From Atopomonas sediminilitoris (GTDB taxonomy: Bacteria > Pseudomonadota > Gammaproteobacteria > Pseudomonadales > Pseudomonadaceae): a stretch of DNA of 64,000 bases. Location of the stretch: assembly GCF_022601735.1 (NCBI RefSeq), contig NZ_JAKUMM010000001.1, positions 272,911 through 336,910 on the forward strand, given 5' to 3'. Below, piece by piece: positions 7,916 to 17,257 of this stretch (its first letter is position 1; each line of letters starts with the position of its first letter). The translations under genes were made by a program, and so were the position numbers. The notes beneath the pieces were generated by a model. It did no database searches and was not told the DNA's origin. It was given only the letters and a program-made list of their open reading frames with translations.

Positions 7916-8387
7916 GGGATTTTTTATCCAACAAGTGAGAAAGTCGTTCGCGCTCAGCTGCACTCAACGCCGTGTTATCCGTGGTTTGCACACTGGCTTT
8001 GCGCCGGCGCACCACGCTAATCAACACCAATAGCGCCAACAGCAACAGCAGCGCAGGGCCAAACCACAACAGCAACGTCTTGCCCGTTAAGGGTGGGCGA
8101 TACATCACGAAGTCGCCGTAGCGCGCCACTAAGTAATCCACGATCTGCTCGTCGTTTTGCCCTTCATCAAGCATGCGATGAATTTCACGGCGCAGGTCGT
8201 TGGCAATCGGCGCGTTGGAGTCGGCAATGTTTTGGTTTTGGCACTTAGGACAACGCAGCTCTTCGGTCAGAACACGAAAGCGTTGGCGCTGAGCCTCATC
8301 GGCAAATTCATAGGTATCGATCGCGGCGACAGCCATACTCGCCCACGCGGCAAACAGCGCGCTGATCAGCCATAAAACGCGACGCAT
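7908..8387 (-). CDS. ccmH: Cytochrome c maturation protein CcmH, thiol reductase
   Basis: A 159-residue protein with a signal peptide (about 1-22), the redox motif LRCPKCQNQN (CPKC at 46-49) in a small periplasmic helical domain, and a membrane anchor at about 103-125. CcmH reduces the haem-binding CXXCH cysteines of apocytochrome c before haem attachment. It overlaps ccmI by 8 bases and touches ccmG, consistent with translational coupling in the operon. Confidence 0.95.
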   Translation of the reverse strand: MRRVLWLISALFAAWASMAVAAIDTYEFADEAQRQRFRVLTEELRCPKCQNQNIADSNAPIANDLRREIHRMLDEGQNDEQIVDYLVARYGDFVMYRPPLTGKTLLLWFGPALLLLLALLVLISVVRRRKASVQTTDNTALSAAERERLSHLLDKKSHD

Positions 8388-8920
8388 TATTCATCCACCA
8401 AGGCTTGGTACTTAGCGGCCAGCGATTCACGCCAGACGCGCTCATCAATCACACCGACAAACTTGTCACGGATGATGCCCTGCTTATCCACGAGGAAGGT
8501 TTCAGGCGCGCCATACACCCCCAAATCCAGCCCCAGCCCACCTTGCTCATCATTGATATTGAGCTGATAGGGATTGTGAAAATCCTTCAGCCACTGGATC
8601 GCATCGGCATTGATGTCTTTGTAGTTAACCCCGTGGATCACCACCCCTTGCTCAGCCAGTTTGTTCAGCACCGGATGCTCAACACGGCACGACACACACC
8701 AGGTGCCCCACACATTAACCAGTGCCGCCTTGCCTTTGAGATCAGCCAAGGTAATCCGGTTGGCAGGGTCATCCACACTGGGCAGATCAAACGCGGGGAA
8801 AGGCTTGCCCACCAAGGCCGAGGGCAGCTCAGTGGGATTCAAAAACAAACCACGGTACAAAAACACCGCCACCAACAAAAAAATGGCCAACGGTAATAAC
8901 AGAATCGCCCGACGCATCAT
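8387..8920 (-). CDS. ccmG: Thiol:disulfide interchange protein CcmG (DsbE)
   Basis: A 177-residue membrane-anchored periplasmic thioredoxin. The N-terminal helix is at about 4-24, and the thioredoxin fold carries WGTWCVSCRVEHP with the active-site cysteines at 75 and 78. The GAPETFLVD stretch carries the expected cis-proline region. CcmG receives electrons from DsbD-type proteins and keeps apocytochrome cysteines or CcmH reduced. MM at the start leaves ATG 8920 or 8917 equally possible. Its start overlaps the ccmF stop. Confidence 0.95.
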   Translation of the reverse strand: MMRRAILLLPLAIFLLVAVFLYRGLFLNPTELPSALVGKPFPAFDLPSVDDPANRITLADLKGKAALVNVWGTWCVSCRVEHPVLNKLAEQGVVIHGVNYKDINADAIQWLKDFHNPYQLNINDEQGGLGLDLGVYGAPETFLVDKQGIIRDKFVGVIDERVWRESLAAKYQALVDE

Positions 8921-10893
8921 TAAGCTCCCTGCGCGTTCAGGCCCAGCGCAGCGCTGACCCGTGTTTTAACTTTCATGCGATAACGCCGATCACTGGCGGC
9001 CAACAAGCCACCGAAGGTCATGAAAAGGGCACCGAGCCAAATCCAGCGCACAAACGGTTTGACGTGCACACGCACCGCCCAGGCGCCATCGCCTAAGTCT
9101 TCACCGAGGGCGACGTACAAATCGCGGAACAAACCGGCGTCGATCCCCGCTTCGGTCATCACGCTGCCTTGCACACGGTAGAGGCGTTTTTCCGGATTGA
9201 GCACGGCGATTTCACGCTCGCCCAACAAGACATGAATGCGACCCTTGTCGGAGATGTAGTTCGGGCCTTCATGATGCTTAACGCCATCAAACAGGAAGTG
9301 ATAACCGCCCATTTCGAGGGTTTGCCCCGGCACCATGCGCAGGTCACGCTCGTAGTTAAAGTGGCTCGACAGCACCACACCCAAGGCGGTGATCGCGATC
9401 CCCATATGCGCCAACTGCATGGCCCAGTAGCTTCGACCTAAGCTGCGCACACCTTGCACCCAGCCTTTGTTGCGCACCTTGTCTTGCACATCACGCAAGC
9501 ACGCCAGCACCAACCACAGCGACAGCAACAGCACCGCCAACACGGCCCAATCGAAGGCGTCTAACCACAAGGCAAAGACCAGGGTCAGCACCGCACTGGC
9601 GATCAGTACCGGCCACAGCATGCTGACCAGCCAGCTCAGTGGGGTGGTTTTCCAGCGCACCAACACCCCTACCCCAAGGCTCAGCATTAACAACGCCATC
9701 AAGGGTAAGAACAGCGCATTAAAGTACGGCGGCCCCACCGACAACTTAGCGCCGGTTAAGGCATCCAGCAGCAAGGGGTACAAGGTACCCAGCAAAATCA
9801 TCGCGCAAGACACCACCAGCAAGATGTTGTTCACCAGCAGCCAGGTTTCCCGCGACCACAGACCGAACTTAACCTCGCTTTTGACCTCGGGCGCCCGCAA
9901 CGCAAACAACAAGAGCGAGGTGCCGACGACAAACAACAAGAAGCCCAAAATAAACACGCCACGCGCAGGGTCTGAGGCAAACGCATGCACCGAGGTCAGA
10001 ACACCAGAGCGCACCAAGAACGTGCCGAGCAAGCTCAGCGAGAATGCCGCGATGGCCAATAACAAGGTCCAACTCTTAAACACACCGCGTTTTTCTGTGA
10101 CGGCCAGCGAGTGCAACAACGCGGTGCCCACCAACCACGGCATGAAGGAGGCGTTTTCTACTGGATCCCAGAACCACCAGCCGCCCCAGCCTAATTCGTA
10201 ATAAGCCCACCACGAACCCAGCGCGATACCGAGGGTGAGGAAGGCCCAAGCCACTTGCGTCCAAGGTCTGGCCCAACGCGCCCAGGCGGCGTCCATGCGC
10301 CCGCCCAGCAAGGCAGCAATCGCGAAGGCGAAGGCCACCGAGAAGCCCACATACCCCATGTACAGCATCGGCGGGTGGACGATTAAGCCGAAGTCTTGCA
10401 GCAAGGGATTGAGGTCATTGCCGTCCACCGGCACATTCGGCAGCAGGCGATCAAACGGGTTTGAGGTCATCAATAAAAACAGCAAGAAGCCGATCGCAAT
10501 CCATCCCAGCACGCCCAACACACGGGCCAAGAGCTGCTCGGGCAGCTCACGCGAGCAGATCGAAACGGCAAAGGTCCAGCCGCTTAAGATCAGCGCCCAC
10601 AGTAACAGCGAGCCTTCATGCCCGCCCCATACTGCGCTGAACTTGTAGTACCAAGGCAAGGCCGAGTTGGAGTTACTGGCCACATACGCCACGGAAAAAT
10701 CATCAACAAGAAAGGCTTGCGTCAGGCAGGCAAATGAAAACACCAGCATGGCGAACTGCCCCCATGCTGCGGGGCGCGCCAAGCTCATCCACAAGGCATT
10801 GCCGCGCCATGCCCCCAACAAGGGAAACACGGCCAGAATCGCCGCCAAGCAAAACGCTAAAATCAGGGCCAGCTGGCCCAGTTCAGCCACCAT
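8920..10893 (-). CDS. ccmF: Haem lyase subunit CcmF
   Basis: A 657-residue polytopic membrane protein with many hydrophobic segments and the Trp-rich haem-handling (WWD) domain, seen as WWFWDPVENASFMPW. CcmF takes haem from holo-CcmE and joins it to apocytochrome c together with CcmH and CcmI. The open frame extends to 11007 through ccmE in another frame, giving a Lys/Arg-rich non-membrane leader; the ATG at 10893 (MVAELGQLALIL), one base after the ccmE stop, gives the normal family length. Confidence 0.95.
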   Translation of the reverse strand: MVAELGQLALILAFCLAAILAVFPLLGAWRGNALWMSLARPAAWGQFAMLVFSFACLTQAFLVDDFSVAYVASNSNSALPWYYKFSAVWGGHEGSLLLWALILSGWTFAVSICSRELPEQLLARVLGVLGWIAIGFLLFLLMTSNPFDRLLPNVPVDGNDLNPLLQDFGLIVHPPMLYMGYVGFSVAFAFAIAALLGGRMDAAWARWARPWTQVAWAFLTLGIALGSWWAYYELGWGGWWFWDPVENASFMPWLVGTALLHSLAVTEKRGVFKSWTLLLAIAAFSLSLLGTFLVRSGVLTSVHAFASDPARGVFILGFLLFVVGTSLLLFALRAPEVKSEVKFGLWSRETWLLVNNILLVVSCAMILLGTLYPLLLDALTGAKLSVGPPYFNALFLPLMALLMLSLGVGVLVRWKTTPLSWLVSMLWPVLIASAVLTLVFALWLDAFDWAVLAVLLLSLWLVLACLRDVQDKVRNKGWVQGVRSLGRSYWAMQLAHMGIAITALGVVLSSHFNYERDLRMVPGQTLEMGGYHFLFDGVKHHEGPNYISDKGRIHVLLGEREIAVLNPEKRLYRVQGSVMTEAGIDAGLFRDLYVALGEDLGDGAWAVRVHVKPFVRWIWLGALFMTFGGLLAASDRRYRMKVKTRVSAALGLNAQGA

Positions 10894-10894
10894 G

Positions 10895-11359
10895 TTATTG
10901 CCCCTCCTGCGCTTTGCCTTGGTAATGCTGGAATTGCCCGCTTTGCTTGAGCGCTTCGGTGACTTCCGGCGGCATGTAGTTTTCGTCGTGCTTGGCCAGC
11001 ACTTCATCGGCGACTAACACGCCCTCTTCATTGACCTTGCCCAACGCGACAATGCCCTGCCCTTCCCGGAACAAGTCCGGCAGGATGCCGGCATAGCGGA
11101 TGGTGACGGATTCAGCGCCATCGCCCACTTTAAACGTCACCTCTAGCGACTGCTTATCCCGCACCACTGAGCCTTCTTCCACCAAGCCACCGGCACGAAT
11201 ACGAGTATCCAGCGGCGCTTCGCCTTTAGCGATTTGCGTCGGGGTGTAGAACAGGTTGATGTTCTGCTGCAGCGCCAACAAGGCCATGCCCACGGCCACG
11301 CCAATACCCAGCAGGGCCAAGAGGATCAGCATCAAGCGTTTTTTGCGAATCGGGTTCAT
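10895..11359 (-). CDS. ccmE: Haem chaperone CcmE
   Basis: A 154-residue protein with one N-terminal membrane helix (about 8-30) and a periplasmic beta-barrel. The motif HDENYMP at 124-130 holds His124, which covalently carries haem, and Tyr128. CcmE ferries haem from CcmC to CcmF. Its ATG overlaps the ccmD stop as ATGA. Confidence 0.96.
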   Translation of the reverse strand: MNPIRKKRLMLILLALLGIGVAVGMALLALQQNINLFYTPTQIAKGEAPLDTRIRAGGLVEEGSVVRDKQSLEVTFKVGDGAESVTIRYAGILPDLFREGQGIVALGKVNEEGVLVADEVLAKHDENYMPPEVTEALKQSGQFQHYQGKAQEGQ

Positions 11360-11535
11360 TGCGCGGCCTCTTCACGACGAATTCGACGGCGTTCATCCGC
11401 CACGTAACGGCGGCGCGCCAGCAAAGGCACGGCCACGTTCAACAGCAACACCAACAGACTGATGCCGTAAGCACTCCAAACATAGGGCGCATGTCCGCCC
11501 ATGGCGAAAAAATCCGCCAAGGTGGCAAAGTTCAT
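11356..11535 (-). CDS. ccmD: Haem exporter accessory protein CcmD
   Basis: I found this 59-residue gene by reading the gap between ccmC and ccmE. It starts [20 protein letters not shown], has one membrane helix (about 20-40), then a basic cytoplasmic tail ([14 protein letters not shown]). That is the standard CcmD layout. It overlaps its neighbours by ATGA on both sides (the ccmC stop at 11532-11534 and the ccmE start at 11357-11359). CcmD helps release holo-CcmE from the CcmABC complex. Confidence 0.93.
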   Translation of the reverse strand: MNFATLADFFAMGGHAPYVWSAYGISLLVLLLNVAVPLLARRRYVADERRRIRREEAAQ

Positions 11536-12275
11536 CGACTGGCCTCCACTTCGTTGCGCACCCAGCGCGTACGCGATTCGCGCTTAAGCACTTCCAAACG
11601 CATACGCATCAGCAGCACCGTGGCAAAAAAACAATAAAAACCCAGCACCATGATCAGCAGCGGCAACCACATCTCCATCGGCATGGCGGGTTTTTCAGTG
11701 ATTTTGAAGGTGGCTGGCTGGTGCAGGGTGTTCCACCACTCCACCGAGTATTTGATGATGGGCAGGTTAATCACCCCAACAATCGACAACACCGCACAGG
11801 CCTTGGCCGCGCTATCGCGGTTGCTGATGGCCTGGCTTAAGGCGATCACGCCAAAATACAAAAACAGCAGAATGAGCATCGAGGTCAAACGCGCATCCCA
11901 CACCCACCACGCACCCCAAGTCGGCTTGCCCCATACCGCGCCGGTCAGCAGGGCGATAAAGGTCATCGAGGCACCAATCGGCGCGGCGCATTGCAACGCC
12001 ACATCGGCTAATTTCATCTTCCAGACCAAGCCGATGATGCCGGCAATCGCCAACATCAAATAACAGGACTGCGCTAAAAAGGCCGCCGGCACATGGATGT
12101 AAATAATGCGGAAACTGTTGCCCTGCTGGTAATCCTCAGGCGCAATCGCCAGCGCCCAGACTAAACCTGCCGCCAGCAACACGCAGGCAGCGATGGCAAA
12201 GCCTTTGAGCCAAGCGCCGCTCATCTCATAAAACCACTTGGGTGAGCCCCACTTGTGAAACCAAGTCCAGTTCAT
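11532..12275 (-). CDS. ccmC: Haem exporter protein CcmC
   Basis: A 247-residue six-helix membrane protein with the tryptophan-rich haem motif [13 protein letters not shown] between hydrophobic segments. CcmC binds haem and attaches it to CcmE His124. It is followed without a gap by ccmD. The start is MNWTWFHKW at 12275. Confidence 0.95.
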   Translation of the reverse strand: MNWTWFHKWGSPKWFYEMSGAWLKGFAIAACVLLAAGLVWALAIAPEDYQQGNSFRIIYIHVPAAFLAQSCYLMLAIAGIIGLVWKMKLADVALQCAAPIGASMTFIALLTGAVWGKPTWGAWWVWDARLTSMLILLFLYFGVIALSQAISNRDSAAKACAVLSIVGVINLPIIKYSVEWWNTLHQPATFKITEKPAMPMEMWLPLLIMVLGFYCFFATVLLMRMRLEVLKRESRTRWVRNEVEASR

Positions 12276-12306
12276 CGTATTCCTTAACTGTACGTTTTAA
12301 CGCTAC

Positions 12307-12978
12307 TTACTCAGCGACGCTGATTTTAAGCCCCGCCGCGATCGCCAAAGGCGACAAACTCACCGCTAACACCATCAAACTGGCCAACCACCACAGGTAA
12401 CCGGCGGCCGGCAAACCCTGCAAACTGGCCTGTAACGCCCCGCTGCCCAAGATCAGCACGGGGATGTACAGCGGCAATATCAACAACGCCAACAGTAGAC
12501 CACCGCGTTTAAGCCCCACCGTCAGTGCCGCCCCAATGGCGCCGAGCAAACTTAAAATTGGCGTCCCCAACAGCAGCGACAGCAGCAGCACACCGAGGGT
12601 TCGCTCGGGTAAACCTAACATCAAGCCCAGTAGCGGCGACAACAGCACCAATGCCAAGCCCGAACATAACCAGTGTGCCAACACCTTTGTTAGCACCAGC
12701 ACGCTAAGCGGTTGCGGTGCCAACACCCACTGCTCAAGCGAGCCGTCTTCATAATCGCTGCGAAACAAGCCATCTAACGACAACAACACCGCCAGCAAGG
12801 CCGCCACCCACACCACGCCCGGGGCAATGGTGGCCAACAATTTGCTCTCAGGGCCCACCGCCAAAGGGAACAAGCTGATCACCAAAGCAAAAAACACCAG
12901 CGGGTTGGCTAACTCCATGGGCCGGCGAAATAACACGCGCATTTCACGACTGAGTAGCAGTATGCAGACCTTCAGCAT
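12307..12978 (-). CDS. ccmB: Haem exporter ABC permease CcmB
   Basis: A 223-residue protein made almost entirely of hydrophobic segments (about six), with a family-typical cytoplasmic loop [16 protein letters not shown] near residues 69-84. It forms the membrane part of the CcmAB ABC complex that drives release of haem-loaded CcmE from CcmCD. It overlaps ccmA by 7 bases. Confidence 0.94.
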   Translation of the reverse strand: MLKVCILLLSREMRVLFRRPMELANPLVFFALVISLFPLAVGPESKLLATIAPGVVWVAALLAVLLSLDGLFRSDYEDGSLEQWVLAPQPLSVLVLTKVLAHWLCSGLALVLLSPLLGLMLGLPERTLGVLLLSLLLGTPILSLLGAIGAALTVGLKRGGLLLALLILPLYIPVLILGSGALQASLQGLPAAGYLWWLASLMVLAVSLSPLAIAAGLKISVAE

Positions 12979-13610
12979 GCGCCCCCCTGAGCCAGATCAA
13001 TCCGACGAAAACTCGTGCTCGGCAAGGCCAACGGGTGATGCGTGGTCAAGATCACCGCCCCGCCTGATTCACAATGGCGCAGCAGGTGCTGTTCGAGGTC
13101 CGCCACGGCTTGGATATCGAGCGCCGTGAACGGCTCATCCAAAATCCACAATGCGGGGCTTGGCAAGTGCAAACGTGCCAAGCCCACCCGACGCTGCTGA
13201 CCGGCCGACAAGGTATGACAGGGAACGTCTTCAAAGCCACGCAACCCAACGGCGGCCAACGCCTGCCAAATAGCCTCGCGGCTGGCTGGCTGATGCAGCG
13301 CACATAACCAAGCAAGGTTTTCTTCGGCCGTCAGCAGACCCTTGATACCGGGCGCATGCCCCAGCCAGAGTAAGTGGCGGATCAGTTCGCTGCGCTGGTT
13401 GCCCAAGGCGTTGCCCAACAGCAAGACCTCGCCCGCAGCCTGCGGCATTAAGCCCGCCAAAATACGCAGCAGGCTGGTTTTACCGCAGCCATTGGGGCCG
13501 GCAATTTGCAGCAAGTCGCCGCCCTGCACGCTGAAATTCAAATGCTCGAACAACAGGCGCAAGTCGCGCTCACAGGCTAAATCACGGGCTTCGAGTAACG
13601 TTTCGCTCAC
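12972..13610 (-). CDS. ccmA: Haem exporter ABC ATPase CcmA
   Basis: An ABC ATPase of about 212 residues with Walker [10 protein letters not shown] (about 38-46), signature [14 protein letters not shown] and Walker B LWILDEP. It powers the CcmABCD complex. The frame opens at a TTG at 13664, but the GTG at 13610 (reading [16 protein letters not shown]) matches the usual CcmA N-terminus and length; GTG at 13622 is another option. This is the first gene of the ccm operon, so its promoter should lie in 13611-13753, which it shares with the divergent FliK-like gene. Confidence 0.9.
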   Translation of the reverse strand: MSETLLEARDLACERDLRLLFEHLNFSVQGGDLLQIAGPNGCGKTSLLRILAGLMPQAAGEVLLLGNALGNQRSELIRHLLWLGHAPGIKGLLTAEENLAWLCALHQPASREAIWQALAAVGLRGFEDVPCHTLSAGQQRRVGLARLHLPSPALWILDEPFTALDIQAVADLEQHLLRHCESGGAVILTTHHPLALPSTSFRRIDLAQGGAC

Positions 13611-13753
13611 ACGGGCACTCACGGGTTTGCTCAAGTGGCTGGTTACGCTCGCTATACTGCGCAATACAACCAGTTTTCTAGGGCGTTACCGGGCGGGCAT
13701 TATACACAGCCCGCCGGCACACCACCTTAACCAGACAACCGCCGAGGACAGCC

Positions 13754-15301
13754 ATGCCAGCACATATCAGCGGCCCACCCGGCGCGGCCTACAACCCCAG
13801 CGTGCGACCTGCACAAAGCTCGGGGCTAAGCCTCAATGTGTTACAGCCTATTTCAGCTCTGCTCAGCGTTGGCCAGCAAGCGCAAGCCGAAGTGCTGACT
13901 GTGCAGCAAACGCAGCAGACCTTCGAGGTGATGCTCAAGCTTCAAGTAACCCCCGAACGCAGCGCCACCGTCACAGCGCAGAGCCAACAAGCACTCACGC
14001 CCGGCACTCAGCTGCTGGTGCAAGCGGCGGCCAACAACCAACTCCTCACGAAGCTCAGCAGTGCGGGCAATCCCGCGCTCAATCAACTCGACCTCAATGA
14101 GCTTCCCGTGGGCAGCCTATTGCAAGGCAAAGTAGTGGCCGTGGAGCAGTTGGCGCAAAGCAAATCGCAGCAAATCATGTTTCGTGTCTTGTTGGAGCTA
14201 TTGAACACACCTTTGCGCGGGCGTTTATTGACCTTGGACAGTCCCAAGGCACTTGCCCTAGGCAACTTACTCAGCGCCACCGTACAAGGCGCACAAAGCT
14301 TGCAATGGCTATCGCCCAGCGCCCAGCTGGATTCGTTAGAGATCCAACAGCACTTAACCACACAGCTGGGCAAACAAGGCGCTCTGGAGCAACTGCTACC
14401 GCTGATGCAAAAATTGCAAGACAGCGAGCAGCTACCGGCTGACACGAGGCAATCGTTGGGCCTACTGCTCGGCAAGCTCCCCAGCAGCGAGCAATTAGGT
14501 GATGCACAAACACTCAAGCAATTGCTGCAACTGAGCGGCATCAACCTTGAAGCCTTACTGCAGCAAGGCGGCAATCAGGCACAAAACGCCGCACAGCATG
14601 ACCTCAAAGCACAGCTTCTGCGCTTGGTCGCCACCTTGTTACCGCACGCCTCATTACAAGCGGCATTACAAACGGCCACCGCACCAAGCCAGCAAGCCGG
14701 CGTGGCGGCCGCACTCGGAAGCTGGCTCAGAAGTTATCTCAGCGATAAAGACAGCGCCCCCAATCAGAACACCAGCTTCCCTTTGCCCAACACTGCCAAT
14801 ACGGACGATGCGGATGCCGACTTACCTCTGCTGTTGCGCCTAGCACGCGCCGCGTTGGCGCGGCTACAAAGCCACCAACTCAGCAGTCTGCAACAAACAC
14901 AGACCCTAAGCGATGGCAGCCAGCTACAGACTTGGCAGTTGGAACTACCTTTCCGCGAAGGCCAGTATTGGCATGCCGTGCAAGTGCGCTTGCAGGAAGA
15001 AAAGCGCCAAGCGCAAGACAAAGAGCTACCGCAAAGCCTCTGGCGGATTGATCTCGCGCTGGATATCGAGCCGCTGGGGCCGTTGCATGTGCAGGCGCAA
15101 TGGCAGCTAGAACAACTGAGCACCCGCTGGTGGGCCGAGCAGGCCAACACCGCCGAACTCGTCCAGCAAGCCTTACCTGAGCTAGAAAAACGCCTGCGCG
15201 AGCGCGGCCTTAATGTTACCGACATGCAGTGCCAGCAAGGCAAGCCACCACAAGGCAGCCACACTGGGGTTAAACAACGTTGGATTGATGAAACCGCATG
15301 A
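13754..15301 (+). CDS. FliK-like hook-length-control domain protein
   Basis: A 515-residue protein. Residues 1-380 are Gln/Ala/Leu-rich and low in recognisable folds; about 385-505 resemble the FliK C-terminal domain (Flg_hook, PF02120), with LPFREGQYWHAVQVRLQEE, a stretch ending LGPLHVQAQW, and an amphipathic end ERLRERGLNVTDMQ. It is distinct from the genuine fliK at 36383. Its TGA overlaps the ATG of a small FlhB-C-like gene. FliK acts on the FlhB C-terminal domain to switch flagellar export substrates, so this pair looks like a separate FliK/FlhB-like module. Function unknown; it could modulate the flagellar apparatus. It lies divergent from ccmA. Confidence 0.75.
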   Translation: MPAHISGPPGAAYNPSVRPAQSSGLSLNVLQPISALLSVGQQAQAEVLTVQQTQQTFEVMLKLQVTPERSATVTAQSQQALTPGTQLLVQAAANNQLLTKLSSAGNPALNQLDLNELPVGSLLQGKVVAVEQLAQSKSQQIMFRVLLELLNTPLRGRLLTLDSPKALALGNLLSATVQGAQSLQWLSPSAQLDSLEIQQHLTTQLGKQGALEQLLPLMQKLQDSEQLPADTRQSLGLLLGKLPSSEQLGDAQTLKQLLQLSGINLEALLQQGGNQAQNAAQHDLKAQLLRLVATLLPHASLQAALQTATAPSQQAGVAAALGSWLRSYLSDKDSAPNQNTSFPLPNTANTDDADADLPLLLRLARAALARLQSHQLSSLQQTQTLSDGSQLQTWQLELPFREGQYWHAVQVRLQEEKRQAQDKELPQSLWRIDLALDIEPLGPLHVQAQWQLEQLSTRWWAEQANTAELVQQALPELEKRLRERGLNVTDMQCQQGKPPQGSHTGVKQRWIDETA

Positions 15302-15618
15302 GTACTCCTCGCCAAGCCATTGCCCTGCATTACGACGGACAACAAGCACCGACCCTCAGCGCCAAAGGCGACGACGCACTGGCTGAAGCCATTGTGCAAA
15401 TCGCACGCGCGCATGATGTGCCTATTTATGAAAACGCAGATTTAGTGCGCCTTCTTAGCCGGCTGCAATTAGGCGACAACATCCCAGAAGCGCTGTACCT
15501 CTGTATTGCCGAGATTTTGGCTTTTGCTTGGCACCTTAAGGGCAAGTGCCCGGCTGACTTTGCTGCCCGCGAGGCGCAGCGCCACAATGTGCCGGCGCTG
15601 CCTGCACCGAAGCACTGA
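15298..15618 (+). CDS. Soluble FlhB C-terminal-domain-like protein
   Basis: A 106-residue protein with no membrane segment. It aligns with the region just after the NPTH autocleavage site of FlhB: compare QAIALHYDGQQAPTLSAKGD with FlhB FSVALKYEPEKGGAPRLVAKG, and IPEALYLCIAEILAFAW with IPAGLYLAIAQVLAYIY. The membrane domain and NPTH are absent, so it corresponds to the free FlhB-CC fragment. It is translationally coupled (ATGA) to the FliK-like gene. Its last 83 bases overlap the convergent rhodanese-like gene. It probably binds the FliK-like partner or export substrates; inferred. Confidence 0.8.
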   Translation: MSTPRQAIALHYDGQQAPTLSAKGDDALAEAIVQIARAHDVPIYENADLVRLLSRLQLGDNIPEALYLCIAEILAFAWHLKGKCPADFAAREAQRHNVPALPAPKH

Positions 15619-16042
15619 GCGTATCCAACTCAAGTCGGTTTTGACTCTGCGGCAAATCCATCAGCTGCCAGGCAAAAAAACCTTGGCGAAAGTAATACAC
15701 CTCTTCATAGCCCCAGCCCACCGCCAGCTTGCTGGCCAAGGCACTGATACTCGATAGCTCACTGTCGCCGTAAAACACCAGCGGCACGTTGCGCGGCCAC
15801 TGTGGTTGAGCCAAGGCGGCAAACGGGCCTCGAATATCCAAATGCACCGCGCCGGCAATATGCCCCATGCGCCACACTTGCGGGCTGCGCACATCAACAA
15901 ATAACACTTCATGCTGATGCAAGCTTTGCGCTTGCCAAACATCGATCGTTTGCGCGCCTGCAACGCCATGCGGAGCCTCTGCCAAGGCGCCGAAGCTGCT
16001 TAACCAACCGATCACCGTTATCGCCAATACTGCTGTGCGCAT
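15536..16042 (-). CDS. Periplasmic rhodanese-like protein, catalytic cysteine absent
   Basis: A 168-residue protein with a signal peptide (MRTAVLAITVIGWLSSFGALA) and one rhodanese domain (LFVDVRSPQVWRMGHIAGAVHLD). The active-site loop reads VPLVFYGDSELSS where active enzymes have a YCxxGxRS-type loop, so the sulfur-carrying Cys is missing and sulfurtransferase activity is unlikely. The ATG at 16042 has GGGAG 6 bases upstream. The C-terminal tail holds a lone Cys pair and Gln/Pro. It may be a binding domain. It converges on and overlaps the end of the FlhB-like gene. Confidence 0.78.
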   Translation of the reverse strand: MRTAVLAITVIGWLSSFGALAEAPHGVAGAQTIDVWQAQSLHQHEVLFVDVRSPQVWRMGHIAGAVHLDIRGPFAALAQPQWPRNVPLVFYGDSELSSISALASKLAVGWGYEEVYYFRQGFFAWQLMDLPQSQNRLELDTLSASVQAAPAHCGAAPRGQQSQPGTCP

Positions 16043-16244
16043 ACTTGTCTCCCGTCCCTTCACACATCCGCGATGGCACAGATCTATCCCTATCTGCACC
16101 CTGCATTGCCTGACTTAAGCCTAGGAGAAAAGCATCACGGCCAGCGGAATGATTTGGCGTATACAGCCCCTCTTTAAGAACAAACTGATTGCGCCAAGCG
16201 CACGCCCACATGATCAGAAACTAGGCACCCAGCCCAAACAACAA

Positions 16245-16263
16245 CGGCCTCGCAAGGAGGCCG
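16245..16263 (-). terminator. Rho-independent terminator ending the chemotaxis operon
   Basis: CGGCCTC (16245-16251) pairs with GAGGCCG (16257-16263) around a 5-base loop. On the minus strand it is followed by TTGTTGTTT. It lies 35 bases after the stop of the last gene in the flagellar/chemotaxis block. The rest of 16043-16297 holds no gene I can support. Confidence 0.7.
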
Positions 16264-16297
16264 TCAGTATCGACAAGAGGCTTTCTACACAGCGCAG

Positions 16298-16699
16298 CTA
16301 GTGCCCCGCTTTTTGCAGCTTACTGACCAGTTCAGCCTCAGCCCGCGACAAACCGCAAGACTGCGTCAGGTCATCCACACTCGCGCCCATCCCCGCCAAA
16401 CGCGCGGCATGGGTAAATGACAAGCTCATCGGGTCGCGCTGCTCTAATTGCTGCAAACGCTCGGGCACCGCGCCGAGTTTACGGCGCAGCTCTTGTAACT
16501 CCTCACCCATGCGAACGCTGCCGGTTAAATACGCATCCAGTCGCCGCTGGAGCTCTTTAAGGCGCATATCACGGGTGTTATCGCGCTCGGCTTGCAGTTC
16601 GCGCTGCTGTTTGAGCTGCATGTTGAGCCATAGGCACACCATGGCGACTAACAACAGCAAGCCGCCCAGCACTCCGATTGCCAGCCAATGCGCGGTCAT
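16298..16699 (-). CDS. DUF2802 family protein, last gene of chemotaxis operon
   Basis: A 133-residue protein with an N-terminal membrane helix (about 5-27), a charged coiled coil (about 28-85, including LKQQRELQAERDNTRD), and a C-terminal helical region (MGASVDDLTQSCGLSRAEAEL) shaped like a helix-turn-helix. It fits the DUF2802 family that follows cheW in polar flagellates. It abuts cheW (stop-to-start 0 bases). Function is unknown. Confidence 0.75.
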   Translation of the reverse strand: MTAHWLAIGVLGGLLLLVAMVCLWLNMQLKQQRELQAERDNTRDMRLKELQRRLDAYLTGSVRMGEELQELRRKLGAVPERLQQLEQRDPMSLSFTHAARLAGMGASVDDLTQSCGLSRAEAELVSKLQKAGH

Positions 16700-17179
16700 T
16701 TAAAAATCGCCGATTTCCGACCATTCTTCATCGGACATCATTTTGTCCAACTCAACCAGAATCAGCAGCTCGCCATTCTTGTTGCACACGCCTTGAATAA
16801 ACTTCGCCGACTCTTCATTGCCAACGTTAGGCGCGGTTTCAACCTCGGACTGACGTAGGTAAACCACCTCTGCCACGCTATCGACCAAGATACCGACAAC
16901 TTGTTTGTCAGCCTCAATGATAACGATACGTGTGTTGTCCGTGACCGGCGCCGATGACAAGCCAAAACGCTGGCGGGTATCAATCACCGTGACCACATTA
17001 CCGCGCAGGTTGATGATCCCTAGCACATAGCTTGGGGCACCTGGCACAGGCGCGATTTCGGTGTAACGCAGTACCTCTTGCACCTGCATCACGTTGATGC
17101 CATAGCTCTCGTTATCTAGGCGGAAAGTCACCCATTGCAGGATTGGATCTTCAGCACCCTGTCCAGACGATTTCTTCAT
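16700..17179 (-). CDS. cheW: Chemotaxis coupling protein CheW
   Basis: A 159-residue single CheW domain (VTFRLDNESYGINVMQVQEV, later LGIINLRGNVVTVIDTRQRF). It bridges chemoreceptors and CheA in the polar array. A short N-terminal tail precedes the domain. It follows parP and precedes the DUF2802 gene in one transcription unit. Confidence 0.94.
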   Translation of the reverse strand: MKKSSGQGAEDPILQWVTFRLDNESYGINVMQVQEVLRYTEIAPVPGAPSYVLGIINLRGNVVTVIDTRQRFGLSSAPVTDNTRIVIIEADKQVVGILVDSVAEVVYLRQSEVETAPNVGNEESAKFIQGVCNKNGELLILVELDKMMSDEEWSEIGDF

Positions 17180-17257
17180 GTTCCCAACCTCTTATTTTGG
17201 CTGCCGCATGCGGCGAATGCGGGGTTGCCCGCCGAAACTCTAGCTAGGCTAGTTTCA

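Noticed and set aside
9467..10201. A 244-codon plus-strand frame opposite ccmF
   Set aside because: It has the Ser/Thr/Asn-rich composition of an antisense shadow and no recognisable domain; ccmF on the other strand is unambiguous.
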